In this document: positions 24,989-33,508 of the stretch, piece by piece
Layout: each line of letters opens with the position of its first letter
Numbering within the stretch: position 1 is the first letter of the stretch
Assembly: GCA_035478435.1 (NCBI GenBank)
Contig: DATIJT010000019.1
Coordinates: 1 to 64,000, forward strand
Length of the DNA stretch: 64,000 nucleotides
Reading direction: 5' to 3'
Source of the DNA: DATLRC01 sp035478435
GTDB lineage: Bacteria > Patescibacteriota > Saccharimonadia > Saccharimonadales > UBA4665
Made by a program: the position numbers and the translations under genes
Notes under the pieces: model-generated
Told to the model about the DNA's origin: nothing
Databases searched by the model: none
The model's input: the letters and a program-made list of their open reading frames with translations, nothing else

Positions 24989-25009
24989 GCTCATTTTGCT
25001 TACATTACT
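24974..25009 (+). repeat. Direct repeat over tRNA-Cys 3' end (left copy)
   Basis: 36 bp starting in the T stem and running 21 bp past the tRNA. The right copy (26774-26808) differs at three places and is one base shorter. The pair encloses the HExxH protease gene. Confidence 0.75.
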
Positions 25010-25014
25010 TCATT

Positions 25015-25108
25015 CTTAAATCAAAACAGGTTTTTGATTTAAGAATTCCGCTATTCCAGCAAAGCCTCGCTTTCCTGGCAAGATTCGCTACGCTGGATTC
25101 TTGCCAGG
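25015..25108. repeat. Two hairpins downstream of tRNA-Cys
   Basis: A perfect 12-bp stem CTTAAATCAAAA/TTTTGATTTAAG (25015-25043) and a perfect 10-bp stem CCTGGCAAGA/TCTTGCCAGG (25074-25108). The second belongs to a small hairpin family (GCAAGATT..CT...TGGATTCTTGC) with relatives near 25145-25183, 26814-26848 and 28449-28476. Confidence 0.7.
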
Positions 25109-25251
25109 TATTGACGTCCTATCGCTTTAGTATCGATCCTCGCTTTGCTCTGTAAGATTCACTTCGTTGGATTCTTGCAGGGATTCAATAGTTAGTTTGG
25201 CTTATTTGACAATAAGCTTAAGCTCTTCTAGTATCAAGCTAGAGGTTAAAT

Positions 25252-26739
25252 ATGAAACAATCAAAATCAAAAAAAGGAAAATCAGCTATGGCACGCAAGT
25301 CTAGTAAGAAAAAAAGAGTATCGGTTGTGAGCTCGTTTGGTAGACGTAAGATGTTATCGAGAAACGGACTTTTAGTCTTTGTTTGTCTATTTGCAGTGGC
25401 CGGTGCCTACTTGCTCTTTAGAAGCAACGCCCAATCACCGGTTGCCCTGGAGCATGTCGAGCAGGCATTCGTAAACAAACCGGAAAGGGGCTTGTACTGG
25501 GGAGGGTTGCGTCCAGGCAGGGCCGGCGGCCCCTGTAACCACTTGTTAGAGATAGCTAATAAAGCCGGTAACGTCCTAGGCTGTACCCACGGTCCCGACC
25601 CTTCCCCAGAGAATGTTGATGTACGGCAAAGTGCTCAGGCTGTTTCGGCTGCCGATACAACTACTGCCACTACGAGCGGGGGCAGCGTGACGTGCCTAGG
25701 CGATGGTGTTAGTGGCAACCGGGTACAAGCGGTTTACGTCCATGCTAGCGACCAACCTGATCGTTACGATGAATTTGCCTCTAGCTTCCAGCAATATGCG
25801 GCTACTGCGGACAACGTATTTTATGAGAGCGCCATGCAGACGGGGTATGTACGGCACCTGCGCTATGTCACCGATGCCAACTGCAATGTAGTAGTCGATA
25901 GAGTCACTGTGGCACCAGAGGCAATTGCTAAAACACCTGAAAACGACTCCGGCAGTTTCTATAACACAATTGATGCGCTGACTGCCTTAGGCTATAATCG
26001 CCCGGACCGGCATTACCTTTTGTGGGTTGACACCAACGTCTACTGCGGTATGGGCACTATACGAGGAGACGATAGGCCTAGCTCGGACAACGCTAATAAT
26101 GGCGGACAAGCCGCTTACAGCCGTGTGGATAGTGGTTGTTGGGGCAATTTGACGGCCGCCCACGAAATAATGCACAACTTGGGTGGCGTTCAGCTCTCAG
26201 CTCCCCATTCAACGGGCGGCTGGCACTGCAAGGATGAGTACGATCGTATGTGTTACGACGACTACTCCATTAGTGCCGCTGATCTGATTTATCCATGCTA
26301 TCCTCTCGATGAAAACGGCGTACCGTCCCAAGCGGAAGATAACCACTTTGATTGTAATAAAGATGATTACTTCAATCCTAAGCCCTTAGCCGACAATTAC
26401 TTAGCTACTCACTGGAATACGGCTAACAGCAGCTTTTTGTTCGATCCTAACGCTCCGGTTGTTATCTCACCGACTGTGACTATAAGCTCGCCGGCGGCTG
26501 ATGCCCAGATAAAGCAGGGTGCCAGAGTCAAAATTACAGCCACGGCCAAAGACGATGGCAAAATCGCTAAAATGGAAATCTATGTCTACGGAAATCTTAA
26601 AGCGACCTCCAGTTCCAGTTCTATTTCTTATACCTGGAGTACGCGCAAGACCATAGGGGGCCAAAACATCACCGTGAAAGCCTATGATACAGACGGCAAT
26701 ATAGGCCAAAGTTCAATTATGGCTTGGGTAAACCCGTAA
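25252..26739 (+). CDS. Secreted, membrane-anchored HExxH metalloprotease-like protein with Ig domain
   Basis: 495 aa. A lysine-rich N-terminus (residues 1-25) and one transmembrane anchor (about 38-55) export the rest. The zinc motif is H304-E-I-M-H308-N-L-G311, followed by H319; the usual metzincin third histidine (position 314) is Gln. A Met-turn-like DRMCYDDYS follows. Many cysteines suggest disulfides outside the cell. Residues about 410-495 are an Ig-like domain ending AYDTDGNIGQSS, related to those of the 646-aa surface protein. AGAGGT lies 7 nt before ATG 25252. Likely a surface protease for host proteins. It lies inside the tRNA-Cys 3'-end direct repeats. Confidence 0.8.
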   Translation: MKQSKSKKGKSAMARKSSKKKRVSVVSSFGRRKMLSRNGLLVFVCLFAVAGAYLLFRSNAQSPVALEHVEQAFVNKPERGLYWGGLRPGRAGGPCNHLLEIANKAGNVLGCTHGPDPSPENVDVRQSAQAVSAADTTTATTSGGSVTCLGDGVSGNRVQAVYVHASDQPDRYDEFASSFQQYAATADNVFYESAMQTGYVRHLRYVTDANCNVVVDRVTVAPEAIAKTPENDSGSFYNTIDALTALGYNRPDRHYLLWVDTNVYCGMGTIRGDDRPSSDNANNGGQAAYSRVDSGCWGNLTAAHEIMHNLGGVQLSAPHSTGGWHCKDEYDRMCYDDYSISAADLIYPCYPLDENGVPSQAEDNHFDCNKDDYFNPKPLADNYLATHWNTANSSFLFDPNAPVVISPTVTISSPAADAQIKQGARVKITATAKDDGKIAKMEIYVYGNLKATSSSSSISYTWSTRKTIGGQNITVKAYDTDGNIGQSSIMAWVNP

Positions 26740-26773
26740 CAAATAAGGTTAGATCAAGACCTATGGTTCATTT

Positions 26774-26808
26774 CCGTACTGCCTCTAGCTCATTTTGCTT
26801 AGATTACT
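26774..26808 (+). repeat. Direct repeat of tRNA-Cys 3' end (right copy)
   Basis: Reads CCGTACTGCCTCTAGCTCAT and on; matches 24974-25009. The tRNA CCA is changed to CTA, so this is the non-functional copy expected at the far end of a tRNA-targeted insertion. Confidence 0.75.
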
Positions 26809-26883
26809 CCTACCTCACAAGATTAACTTTCCTGGATGCTTGCATGGATCAAGCTGATTGCTATTTATGCTAAGCTTTAGATT

Positions 26884-27273
26884 ATGAAATCGGTTGTTGT
26901 TTGTGGGTCGAAGCGCTATAGCAAAGAAATCGCGGACTTTTGCAAAGATTTGCAAAATCTAGGCGTGCTGGTGTTTGAACCAAGTATCCAGCAGCCGATT
27001 GCCGAGGCTTCCAAAATCCATTCCGATTATGTAACCGCTAAAGTATTCAAAGGCTTGACGCTAGAGCACTTTGACTGGATTCGTAAAGCCGAGGTTTGTT
27101 TCGTCTTTAATAAGGACGATTATGTCGGCGCTAGCGTGACGCTGGAAATTGGCTATGCTAGCGCCCTGGGCAAGCCGATTTTTGCCCTGTCCGCTAAAAC
27201 CGGCGATCCCTGCCGCGACGTGCTGATTGACAAGGTCGTTACCACTCCCAAGCAACTTGCCGCCTTGCTTTGA
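26884..27273 (+). CDS. Nucleoside 2-deoxyribosyltransferase-like protein
   Basis: 129 aa. KSVVVCGSKRYSKEI at the N-terminus, a central DWIRKAEVCFVFNKDDYVGASVTLEIGYA block (glutamate E in LEIGYA is the family nucleophile) and the closing KPIFALSA strand match the N-deoxyribosyltransferase/TIR-like Rossmann family. Extended -10 TGCTAAGCT 7 nt before ATG. It is followed after 1 bp by a Nudix gene; the pair may handle nucleotides together. Confidence 0.8.
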   Translation: MKSVVVCGSKRYSKEIADFCKDLQNLGVLVFEPSIQQPIAEASKIHSDYVTAKVFKGLTLEHFDWIRKAEVCFVFNKDDYVGASVTLEIGYASALGKPIFALSAKTGDPCRDVLIDKVVTTPKQLAALL

Positions 27274-27274
27274 T

Positions 27275-27685
27275 ATGAAAAAGATTAAACTAGCCGGTTG
27301 CGTGATCGCAGACGACTACGGCCGGATTTTGCTAGTGCACCGCAATACCGATCAGTTCCACCACTGGGAACTGCCGGGAGGTAAAGTTGAAAAAGATGAA
27401 ACCGCCGAAGCGGCGGCTGTGCGTGAAATCTACGAAGAGCTAGGCGTGCAAGCGCGGTTGGTGCGGACGCTGGGCAGTGATGACTGCGTAGACGAAAACG
27501 GCGACTTCCATTTCTTATGGTTTCAGGCGGTAATCGTGAGCGGTACGCCAAAGCTACAAGAAACGGATAAGTTTGATGATTTTGATTACTTTGACCTGGA
27601 AGACCTCATGAGCCTGGCGCTCTCCGCCAATATGCAGGTCTTGTACCCGAAACTGGCTTCCGGAGAAATACCCCTTAATATTTAA
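27275..27685 (+). CDS. Nudix hydrolase
   Basis: 136 aa. Complete Nudix box: GGKVEKDETAEAAAVREIYEELGV (G-x5-E-x7-REIYEEL-G), preceded by the substrate-strand motif ILLVHRNTDQFHHWELPGG. Start chosen at ATG 27275, one base after the previous stop; the longer frame from 27227 overlaps that gene. Hydrolyses a nucleoside diphosphate linked to another group; exact substrate unknown. A perfect hairpin CCCTTAA/TTAAGGG spans its stop region. Confidence 0.88.
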   Translation: MKKIKLAGCVIADDYGRILLVHRNTDQFHHWELPGGKVEKDETAEAAAVREIYEELGVQARLVRTLGSDDCVDENGDFHFLWFQAVIVSGTPKLQETDKFDDFDYFDLEDLMSLALSANMQVLYPKLASGEIPLNI

Positions 27686-27718
27686 GGGTAAACATATGTA
27701 TCATGGTAATATTTACCT

Positions 27719-28216
27719 ATGCCAAAAAACCGTTCCTGGGAAGATGAAGCCTTGGTTCAGGCAGTCAAGGAGTCTTTTAGTATTAGAATGGTAATTCAAA
27801 AGTTAGGGCTGATACCGGCTGGTGGTAACTACCAACAGGTTAAACGTCGCATTGCGGAACTTACACTAGACATTACTCATTTCACCGGCATGGGGTGGAA
27901 TACCGGAGTCAGGAAAAGAACAATGGTACCAGCTTTACCAATTGAGGAACTTTTAGTAGAGAACTCTTTGGCTCAAAGCTATAAACTAAAAAACAGGCTT
28001 TTCCTTTTGGGTCTTAAGGAGGCTAAGTGCGAGCTTTGTGGTTGGGCTGAGCGATCACCTGATGGCAGGATTCCGGTAGAACTTGATCATATAAATGGGA
28101 CTCACAGCGATAATCGCTTAGAGAATTTAAGAATACTATGTCCGAATTGCCATAGCCTTCAACCCACACATCGTGGTAAAAATAAGAGGGTAAAATTACG
28201 CAATGTGACCCATTAA
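27719..28216 (+). CDS. HNH endonuclease
   Basis: 165 aa. An N-terminal helical DNA-binding part (WEDEALVQAVKESFSIRMVIQKLG) is followed by a C-terminal HNH domain: CELCGW, ELDHINGTHSDNRLENLRILCPNCHS, with Asp-His in the first strand, Asn in the second helix and two CxxC zinc pairs. Stand-alone enzymes of this type are frequent in small bacterial genomes. Leaderless start: TGGTAATAT, 6 nt, ATG. Ends one base before tRNA-Leu. Confidence 0.88.
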   Translation: MPKNRSWEDEALVQAVKESFSIRMVIQKLGLIPAGGNYQQVKRRIAELTLDITHFTGMGWNTGVRKRTMVPALPIEELLVENSLAQSYKLKNRLFLLGLKEAKCELCGWAERSPDGRIPVELDHINGTHSDNRLENLRILCPNCHSLQPTHRGKNKRVKLRNVTH

Positions 28217-28217
28217 T

Positions 28218-28303
28218 GCGTGGGTGGCGGAATTGGTATACGCTCAGCACTTAAAATGCTGTGTCCAAAAGACATGCGGGTTCAAGTCCCGCCCCACGCA
28301 CCA
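28218..28303 (+). tRNA. tRNA-Leu (anticodon TAA)
   Basis: Acceptor GCGTGGG/CCCACGC. Anticodon stem CAGCA/TGCTG with loop CTTAAAA gives TAA. Long class II variable arm (GTGTCC.AAAAGACAT). T arm GCGGG-TTCAAGT-CCCGC. CCA encoded. Confidence 0.95.
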
Positions 28304-28343
28304 CAAAGTTGAGATAAGCCTAACGTTGTTTGACTCGCGTTTC

Positions 28344-28421
28344 GGGGCATTGGCGCAGCCCGGCTAGCGCGCCTGCATCGCACGCAGGAGGTCGGGAGTT
28401 CAAATCTCCCATGCTCCACCA
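28344..28421 (+). tRNA. tRNA-Ala (anticodon CGC)
   Basis: Acceptor GGGGCAT/ATGCTCC with the G3:U70 alanine pair. Anticodon stem CCTGC/GCAGG with loop ATCGCAC gives CGC. CCA encoded. Same acceptor as the tRNA-Ala at 146. Confidence 0.95.
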
Positions 28422-28626
28422 CGTCACAGTACGACGCCAACTTCTGTCTTAGCAAGATTAGCTTTGCTACTCTTGCTAGACTAAAGTTTTTGTCGACTGC
28501 TCCTTTAAATTTTGCAAACAGTTCCTTGGTTTGCAAAATTGGTTCAGTTTGGCTAGAAATACTTCTTATGTATAATCAAAACAGAATTAAACTAAAACGG
28601 TACTTTAAAAGTGCCAGGAGAAATCC
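28422..28626. other. Intergenic region with two hairpins and a promoter
   Basis: A TAGCAAGA/TCTTGCTA hairpin near 28450-28476 and a perfect 12-bp stem AATTTTGCAAAC/GTTTGCAAAATT (28508-28540), possibly terminating the tRNA transcript. A promoter follows with -35 TTGGCT and TATAAT near 28572. Confidence 0.6.
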
Positions 28627-29919
28627 ATGAACCCCGACGAAGCAGCATCTTCAAGTCCAAGCCCAGCAACACCAAATACTCCGGATTCCAGTAGTCCACC
28701 TACCGAACCGGCCACAGTTGAGGACACCATTACGCCTGAACCAACGGCCACGCCCGGCCAAGTAACAAGCCCGGGTGGCGCAGCGACCTCGGTTCCAAAT
28801 GAAGCAACTCCCAGCGCTTCTAACACGCCCAGTCAAGCCAGCCAAGAAATGTCCCCTAGCACCAGCCCGGCTATGGCGAGCCATAACACGAAGATGGGCC
28901 CAAACAAAAAACGTCGCCTAACTTTACTGGTGATTATTGTCATTGCCGCTTTGGTGCTGATAAGCGGCGCGGTAGCAGCCTATTACGCCTATGTTTTGCC
29001 AAACCAGCCGGACAAGGTGCTTAAGACAGCTATCGAAAACACGCTTCAGCAAAAAACCACCAACCTCAAAGGTACTTTTACGGCTGATTCGACTGATAGT
29101 GCCCACCCTAGCTCGTTCAAACTAGACGTTCAGGGCTCAAGCGATGCTGGCGCTAAAGCCACGGACTTCACGCTAACGCTGACTACCGCCGGCGTTACTT
29201 TCCCGCTCGAAGTCAGGCTGGTAGACCAAAACCTATATATGAAAGTCGGCGATTTGACTACCCTGGTAGGGCTGCTAAATGGTTTCAGCCCGCAAATTGG
29301 CGGTGCCGCCAGCGCCCTGGCCAAAAGCGTATCCAACAAATGGATCGTCTTTGACAGCACGCTGCTTAAACAAGCTGGCGCCGGCTGTTTCCTGGATAAT
29401 AGCTGGGCGCTCACCAAGGCCGACATCACCTATCTAGAGAGCCAGTACGAAACTAACAAATTCGTAGATATTAAAAGTACCGCTGACGATACAGTTGATG
29501 GCCAGGCCGCCAAAAAATTTGTGCTGTCTATGGATGATAATAAGGGAGCGGCTTACTTTAAAACCCTGGACCAAATGCCGACCGTCAAAGCCCTGAGCAG
29601 CTGTAGCAAAGCCAAGAGCCAACCACTCGACACTAAATTCCTGGCTGACGGCGACCACACCCCGCTGACCGTTTGGGTAGACAAAGCCAACAAACGGATA
29701 GTCAAAGTCGAAATGCAAAGCACGGCTCAGGATTTGCAAAAAAGCCACCAGAAAGGCACGGCCACTGTCAGCATCAGTTACGACAAAGTCACTGTCACCG
29801 CGCCGCAGGGCGCTGAACCGGCCTTGCAAGTGCTTTCAGAGCTACAGCAGGAACTTAGCAAGAACCCCGGGCTACAAAGTCTATTCGGCGGCGGTGCCAA
29901 AAATAGCTTTTCGTTTTAG
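28627..29919 (+). CDS. Membrane-anchored LppX/LolA-like extracellular protein
   Basis: 430 aa. The first 95 residues are low-complexity Pro/Ser/Thr/Ala and cytoplasmic by topology. A basic KKRR precedes one transmembrane helix (about 98-122). The exported remainder alternates beta strands in the style of LolA/LppX-like proteins (LKGTFTADST; FKLDVQG; FTLTLTTAGVTFPLEVRLVDQNLYMKVGDL). Its function is probably in envelope lipid or polymer handling, by resemblance only. AGGAG lies 8 nt before ATG 28627. Confidence 0.7.
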   Translation: MNPDEAASSSPSPATPNTPDSSSPPTEPATVEDTITPEPTATPGQVTSPGGAATSVPNEATPSASNTPSQASQEMSPSTSPAMASHNTKMGPNKKRRLTLLVIIVIAALVLISGAVAAYYAYVLPNQPDKVLKTAIENTLQQKTTNLKGTFTADSTDSAHPSSFKLDVQGSSDAGAKATDFTLTLTTAGVTFPLEVRLVDQNLYMKVGDLTTLVGLLNGFSPQIGGAASALAKSVSNKWIVFDSTLLKQAGAGCFLDNSWALTKADITYLESQYETNKFVDIKSTADDTVDGQAAKKFVLSMDDNKGAAYFKTLDQMPTVKALSSCSKAKSQPLDTKFLADGDHTPLTVWVDKANKRIVKVEMQSTAQDLQKSHQKGTATVSISYDKVTVTAPQGAEPALQVLSELQQELSKNPGLQSLFGGGAKNSFSF

Positions 29920-29961
29920 CCATCGTGGCCACCAACCGAAACCAAGCGGTATAATACCGAT

Positions 29962-30714
29962 ATGCAAGTTATTGTTGAACAGCTCTTGACCCACTATGAC
30001 CTGAAAGGGGAAGGCAAGCTAGTGTTACTGCTGCACGGCTGGGGCGATAATCTCCACAGTTTCGATGATTTAAAAGCTAAATTAAGCCGCCAGTACCAGG
30101 TGGTAGTTTTAGATTTGCCTGGTTTTGGCAATTCCCAGCCGCCTTTAAAAGTCTGGGGCTTGGACGATTACGCTAAATTTGTACGTCAGTTTTTGGAAAA
30201 ATTAGGCTTGCCCCAGCCTTACGCCATCATTGGCCATTCTAATGGCGGGGCGCTGGCTATTAGGGCGCTGGCCACGGAGGAACTAAAGGCCAAACGGTTG
30301 GTACTGATAGCCGCTTCCGGGATCCGTAACACCCAGCGGTTCAAAAAATTATCGCTCAAAATCGTGGCCAAAACCGGCAAAGCCACTACTTTTTGGTTGC
30401 CCGGACGCTACCGCCAGGTGCTGCGTAAAAAACTCTATGGCACCATTGGCTCAGACATGTTGGTAGCCCCGAATTTACAGGAAACTTTTAAGAAAACCGT
30501 CCGCCAAGATGTGCGGGCCGACGCTGCCAAACTTAAACTGCCGACCTTATTAATTTATGGCGACCAAGACCAGGCTGTGCCGCTTCAGGATGGCCAAATT
30601 TACCATCGGCTGATCAAAGGCTCGGAGTTGAAAGTTGTCGAAGGGGCAGGACACTTCGCGCATCACGACCAACCTGAAGTAGTGGCTAAAGCTATTGAGG
30701 AATTTTTGAAATGA
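29962..30714 (+). CDS. Alpha/beta-hydrolase
   Basis: 250 aa. HGWGDN oxyanion loop, nucleophile elbow GHSNGG, acid in YGDQDQAVP and histidine in GAGHFAHHDQP give a full catalytic triad. Leaderless start: TATAAT (29950-29955), 6 nt, ATG. Its TGA stop (30712-30714) is inside the left arm of the long hairpin that controls the next gene, so the two may be co-transcribed. Substrate unknown; the neighbouring genes make peptidoglycan precursors. Confidence 0.88.
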   Translation: MQVIVEQLLTHYDLKGEGKLVLLLHGWGDNLHSFDDLKAKLSRQYQVVVLDLPGFGNSQPPLKVWGLDDYAKFVRQFLEKLGLPQPYAIIGHSNGGALAIRALATEELKAKRLVLIAASGIRNTQRFKKLSLKIVAKTGKATTFWLPGRYRQVLRKKLYGTIGSDMLVAPNLQETFKKTVRQDVRADAAKLKLPTLLIYGDQDQAVPLQDGQIYHRLIKGSELKVVEGAGHFAHHDQPEVVAKAIEEFLK

Positions 30715-30876
30715 ACCCATTTCAATTCTCCAGTCTGTTAAGTGAAACGCCTGTTGGTGAGTGCCAGGTGGCAGTTGTTGCGAGGAAGCGTACCTTTAGA
30801 TACGCTGACGAGGAAAACCGACAGCTGGTGCCGCCAACAGGCGTTGAAGCTGGAGGGGAGGGTTGAAATGGGTTCA
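30712..30876 (+). promoter_or_regulatory. Long hairpin sequestering the murF start (element 1)
   Basis: 165 nt fold on themselves. Blocks: 30712-30725 with 30863-30876 (14 bp, perfect, covering ATG 30868); 30728-30733 with 30850-30855; 30746-30757 with 30834-30845 (12 bp, perfect); 30762-30767 with 30825-30830; 30787-30792 with 30801-30806 at the tip. The Shine-Dalgarno (GGAGGGGAGGG) lies in the right arm. Confidence 0.8.
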
Positions 30877-32316
30877 ATGATTGGCAGCTTATGGTTTCTA
30901 TATGGCCCGCGCTACGCCAGCACCATTGTCTATATGCTGCAAAGCACCGAATACCAAGCCGGGCCTTACTTAAAATGGCTGTGGCGGACTAAAGATTTCA
31001 GCCACGTGTCGCAGCGGCGGACGCTGGTCCGCACCAAGGCTGCCCGTTTGCTACTACTCGGCTTAGTGCTCGGCATGTTGCTCCAAGCTTTAATCGGCCT
31101 GCTGCTGATTATCCTGGGGGTTTGGTATGGTTTGGCCGGCGGGGTAGCCTTTGGCCTAGCCATAATCATTGCCTACCCGTTTGTTTGGTCGCATTTGGTT
31201 GTAGTGCCACTGCTATTTGGCAAATGGTTGATAGTGGCCCCTAAAGAGCGGCGGCTAGTGGCTGACTCCGAAGCAATCTTTGCCAGCCACCCCGGTATTA
31301 AAATAGCCGTTGCCGGCAGTTACGGTAAAACGACCATGAAAGAACTGCTAGCTACCGTGCTCAGTGAAGGCAAAAAGGTGGCCGCCACGCCGGCCAATAA
31401 AAACGTCGCCGTCAGCCACGCCCAGTTCGCCCAAAAACTACAAGGCAATGAGGACATGTTGATCATTGAGTACGGCGAGGGCGCACCCGGCGATGTCGCT
31501 CGTTTCTCAGCCATCACTCACCCGACCCATGCCATTATTACCGGCCTGGCGCCGGCCCATTTGGACCATTACCCGACTCTAGAAGCCGCCGGGCAGGATA
31601 TTTTCGCGGTGGCCGACTATCTACAAGGCAAAAATGTTTATGTCAATGACGAATCCCAGGCCATCAAGTCGTTCATCAAAAATTCCTATCACGTTTTCAA
31701 TAACCTCGGCGCTTTGGGCTGGAAGGTGAAGGATGTAAAGGTCAGCCTGCAAGGGCTGAAATTCAAACTGCAAAAAGGCAAACAATCGCTGGAGCTGGAG
31801 AGCGGCCTGGTCGGGCGGCACCAGATAGCGGTTTTAGCTTTGGTAGCCGCCCTTGGTCTGGAGCTGGGCTTAAGCGCTGAACAAATAAGGAGGGGAATTG
31901 CCAAAACAGTTTCTTTCGAGCACCGTATGCAACCCTATCAACTGGGCGGCGCCTGGGTAATTGACGATACTTATAACGGCAATATCGAAGGCATCCGCGC
32001 TGGCACCGAGCTTATAAAAGAACTGCCGGCCAAGCGCAAAATTTACGTCACCCCAGGTCTGGTCGACCAGGGCGAGGAAATCGCCAAAGTCCATGTCGAA
32101 ATGGGTAAATTGATAGCCGAAGCCCAACCCGATCTGGTGGTGCTAATGCGAAATTCGGTGACTCAATACATCCAAACCGGCCTAAAAGAGTCTGGTTTCC
32201 AGGGCGAGCTAAGGTTAGAGACTGATCCGCTGAACTTTTACGCCAACTTGGAGCATTTCGTAGCAGCAGGTGATTTAGTGCTAATGCAAAACGACTGGAC
32301 CGACAATTACGCCTGA
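30868..32316 (+). CDS. murF: MurF-type Mur ligase with N-terminal membrane segments
   Basis: 482 aa from ATG 30868. The longer ORF from 30742 simply reads through the regulatory hairpin, and the SD directly before 30868 settles the start. N-terminal hydrophobic helices (about 55-120) are unusual for MurF. The ATP-binding motif AGSYGKTTMKE, then NKNVAVSHAQF, LAPAHLDHY and the C-terminal DDTYNGNIEGI identify a Mur ligase adding D-Ala-D-Ala to UDP-MurNAc-tripeptide. The D-Ala-D-Ala ligase gene follows after 19 bp. Its protein begins MGSM, as does the sortase behind the related hairpin. Confidence 0.85.
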   Translation: MGSMIGSLWFLYGPRYASTIVYMLQSTEYQAGPYLKWLWRTKDFSHVSQRRTLVRTKAARLLLLGLVLGMLLQALIGLLLIILGVWYGLAGGVAFGLAIIIAYPFVWSHLVVVPLLFGKWLIVAPKERRLVADSEAIFASHPGIKIAVAGSYGKTTMKELLATVLSEGKKVAATPANKNVAVSHAQFAQKLQGNEDMLIIEYGEGAPGDVARFSAITHPTHAIITGLAPAHLDHYPTLEAAGQDIFAVADYLQGKNVYVNDESQAIKSFIKNSYHVFNNLGALGWKVKDVKVSLQGLKFKLQKGKQSLELESGLVGRHQIAVLALVAALGLELGLSAEQIRRGIAKTVSFEHRMQPYQLGGAWVIDDTYNGNIEGIRAGTELIKELPAKRKIYVTPGLVDQGEEIAKVHVEMGKLIAEAQPDLVVLMRNSVTQYIQTGLKESGFQGELRLETDPLNFYANLEHFVAAGDLVLMQNDWTDNYA

Positions 32317-32335
32317 GGGCTGCTATACTTTAAAG

Positions 32336-33490
32336 ATGAGCAAACAGACAGTAGCTGTCATCTTCGGGTCGCGTTCGGCCGAGCACGATGTGTCGATCAT
32401 TACGGCGCTGGCCGGCATTATCAAACCGCTGGAACTGACTAAAAAATACGAAGTTGTGCCAGTCTACATCGCCAAAGATGGTCGCTGGTTTAGCCACCCT
32501 TTGCTAAAAGATATAGCTATTTTCACTAGCGGCAAGATTGAACAGTTGATGGCCCGCGAAAAGCCCGTGGCGCTCCAATTTGATGGAGGTTTGACTCTGC
32601 TGAAGCCGGGTCTCAAAAACCAGAAAATCAAGATTGATATTGTTTTCCCAGCTACTCACGGGACCCACGGTGAAGACGGCGAACTGATGGGGCTGCTGGA
32701 ACTGGCCAACGTGCCTTATGTGGGCTGTGATATGAGCTCGAGCGTGTTAGCTATGGATAAAGTGCTGGCTAAAATCATGGCCGCCGAAGCTGGTGTGCTA
32801 ACTAGCAAATACCACTGGTTTTACGCCAAGGATTTTGCGGACAACAGAGGCAAAATCCTAAAAAGACTTGAAGGTCTAAGCTATCCCCTGTTTGTGAAGC
32901 CGCCGCACTTGGGCTCCAGCATTGGCATTACCAAGGTTAAAAATCAAACAGAGCTGCAAAACGCCATAGAAGTAGCCGCCCATTATGACGACAAAGTGCT
33001 GGTAGAAGAAGCCGTACCCAACTTATTAGAAGTTACCGTGCCGATTATGGGCAATGACAGCCCGCGCCCGGCTTTTGTGGAGCAACCGCTGACGACCGCT
33101 GAGGATTTCTTTGATTTCGACACCAAATACATGCAGGGCGGCAAAAAAGGCAAGAACGCCAAGCAGGGCACCCAGGGGTACAGCCAATTACCTGCCGACT
33201 TACCCTCAAGTCTCTACAAAACAGCCGAGGAAACGGCCCTTAAAGTTTATAAGGCTTTAGGTTGTAGCGGCATTGCCCGGATAGATCTATTGATCGACGG
33301 CAAGACCAACAAAATCTACTTTAACGAAGTTAACCCCTTGCCAGGCAGCTTGTATGCCCACAACTGGCGGGCGGCTGGCGTGTCTAGTGTTCAGCTCGTA
33401 GAGGATCTAATTGACTTCGCCAAAGAACGCCACACCCAAAAGCAAAAACTGGCCACTGTTTTCGACACCAACTACTTGAAACAATTTTGA
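32336..33490 (+). CDS. ddl: D-alanine--D-alanine ligase
   Basis: 384 aa. FGSRSAEHDVSI (N-terminal strand-loop), HGTHGEDGELMGLLELANVPYVG, ATP-grasp core LFVKPPHLGSSIGI and the metal-binding end FNEVNPLPGS are all diagnostic. It makes the dipeptide used by the adjacent MurF. Extended -10 TGCTATACT lies 6 nt before ATG 32336, inside the end of murF, giving it its own leaderless transcript. Confidence 0.95.
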   Translation: MSKQTVAVIFGSRSAEHDVSIITALAGIIKPLELTKKYEVVPVYIAKDGRWFSHPLLKDIAIFTSGKIEQLMAREKPVALQFDGGLTLLKPGLKNQKIKIDIVFPATHGTHGEDGELMGLLELANVPYVGCDMSSSVLAMDKVLAKIMAAEAGVLTSKYHWFYAKDFADNRGKILKRLEGLSYPLFVKPPHLGSSIGITKVKNQTELQNAIEVAAHYDDKVLVEEAVPNLLEVTVPIMGNDSPRPAFVEQPLTTAEDFFDFDTKYMQGGKKGKNAKQGTQGYSQLPADLPSSLYKTAEETALKVYKALGCSGIARIDLLIDGKTNKIYFNEVNPLPGSLYAHNWRAAGVSSVQLVEDLIDFAKERHTQKQKLATVFDTNYLKQF

Positions 33491-33508
33491 TCTGTAAATT
33501 TTTATCTT

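Noticed and set aside
25015..25200. CRISPR array
   Set aside because: The repeats are hairpins of unequal spacing and sequence with no regular spacers; no cas genes in the window.
30742..30867. Upstream 42 codons of the murF ORF
   Set aside because: They are the hairpin sequence itself; the SD GGAGGGGAGGG sits directly before ATG 30868.
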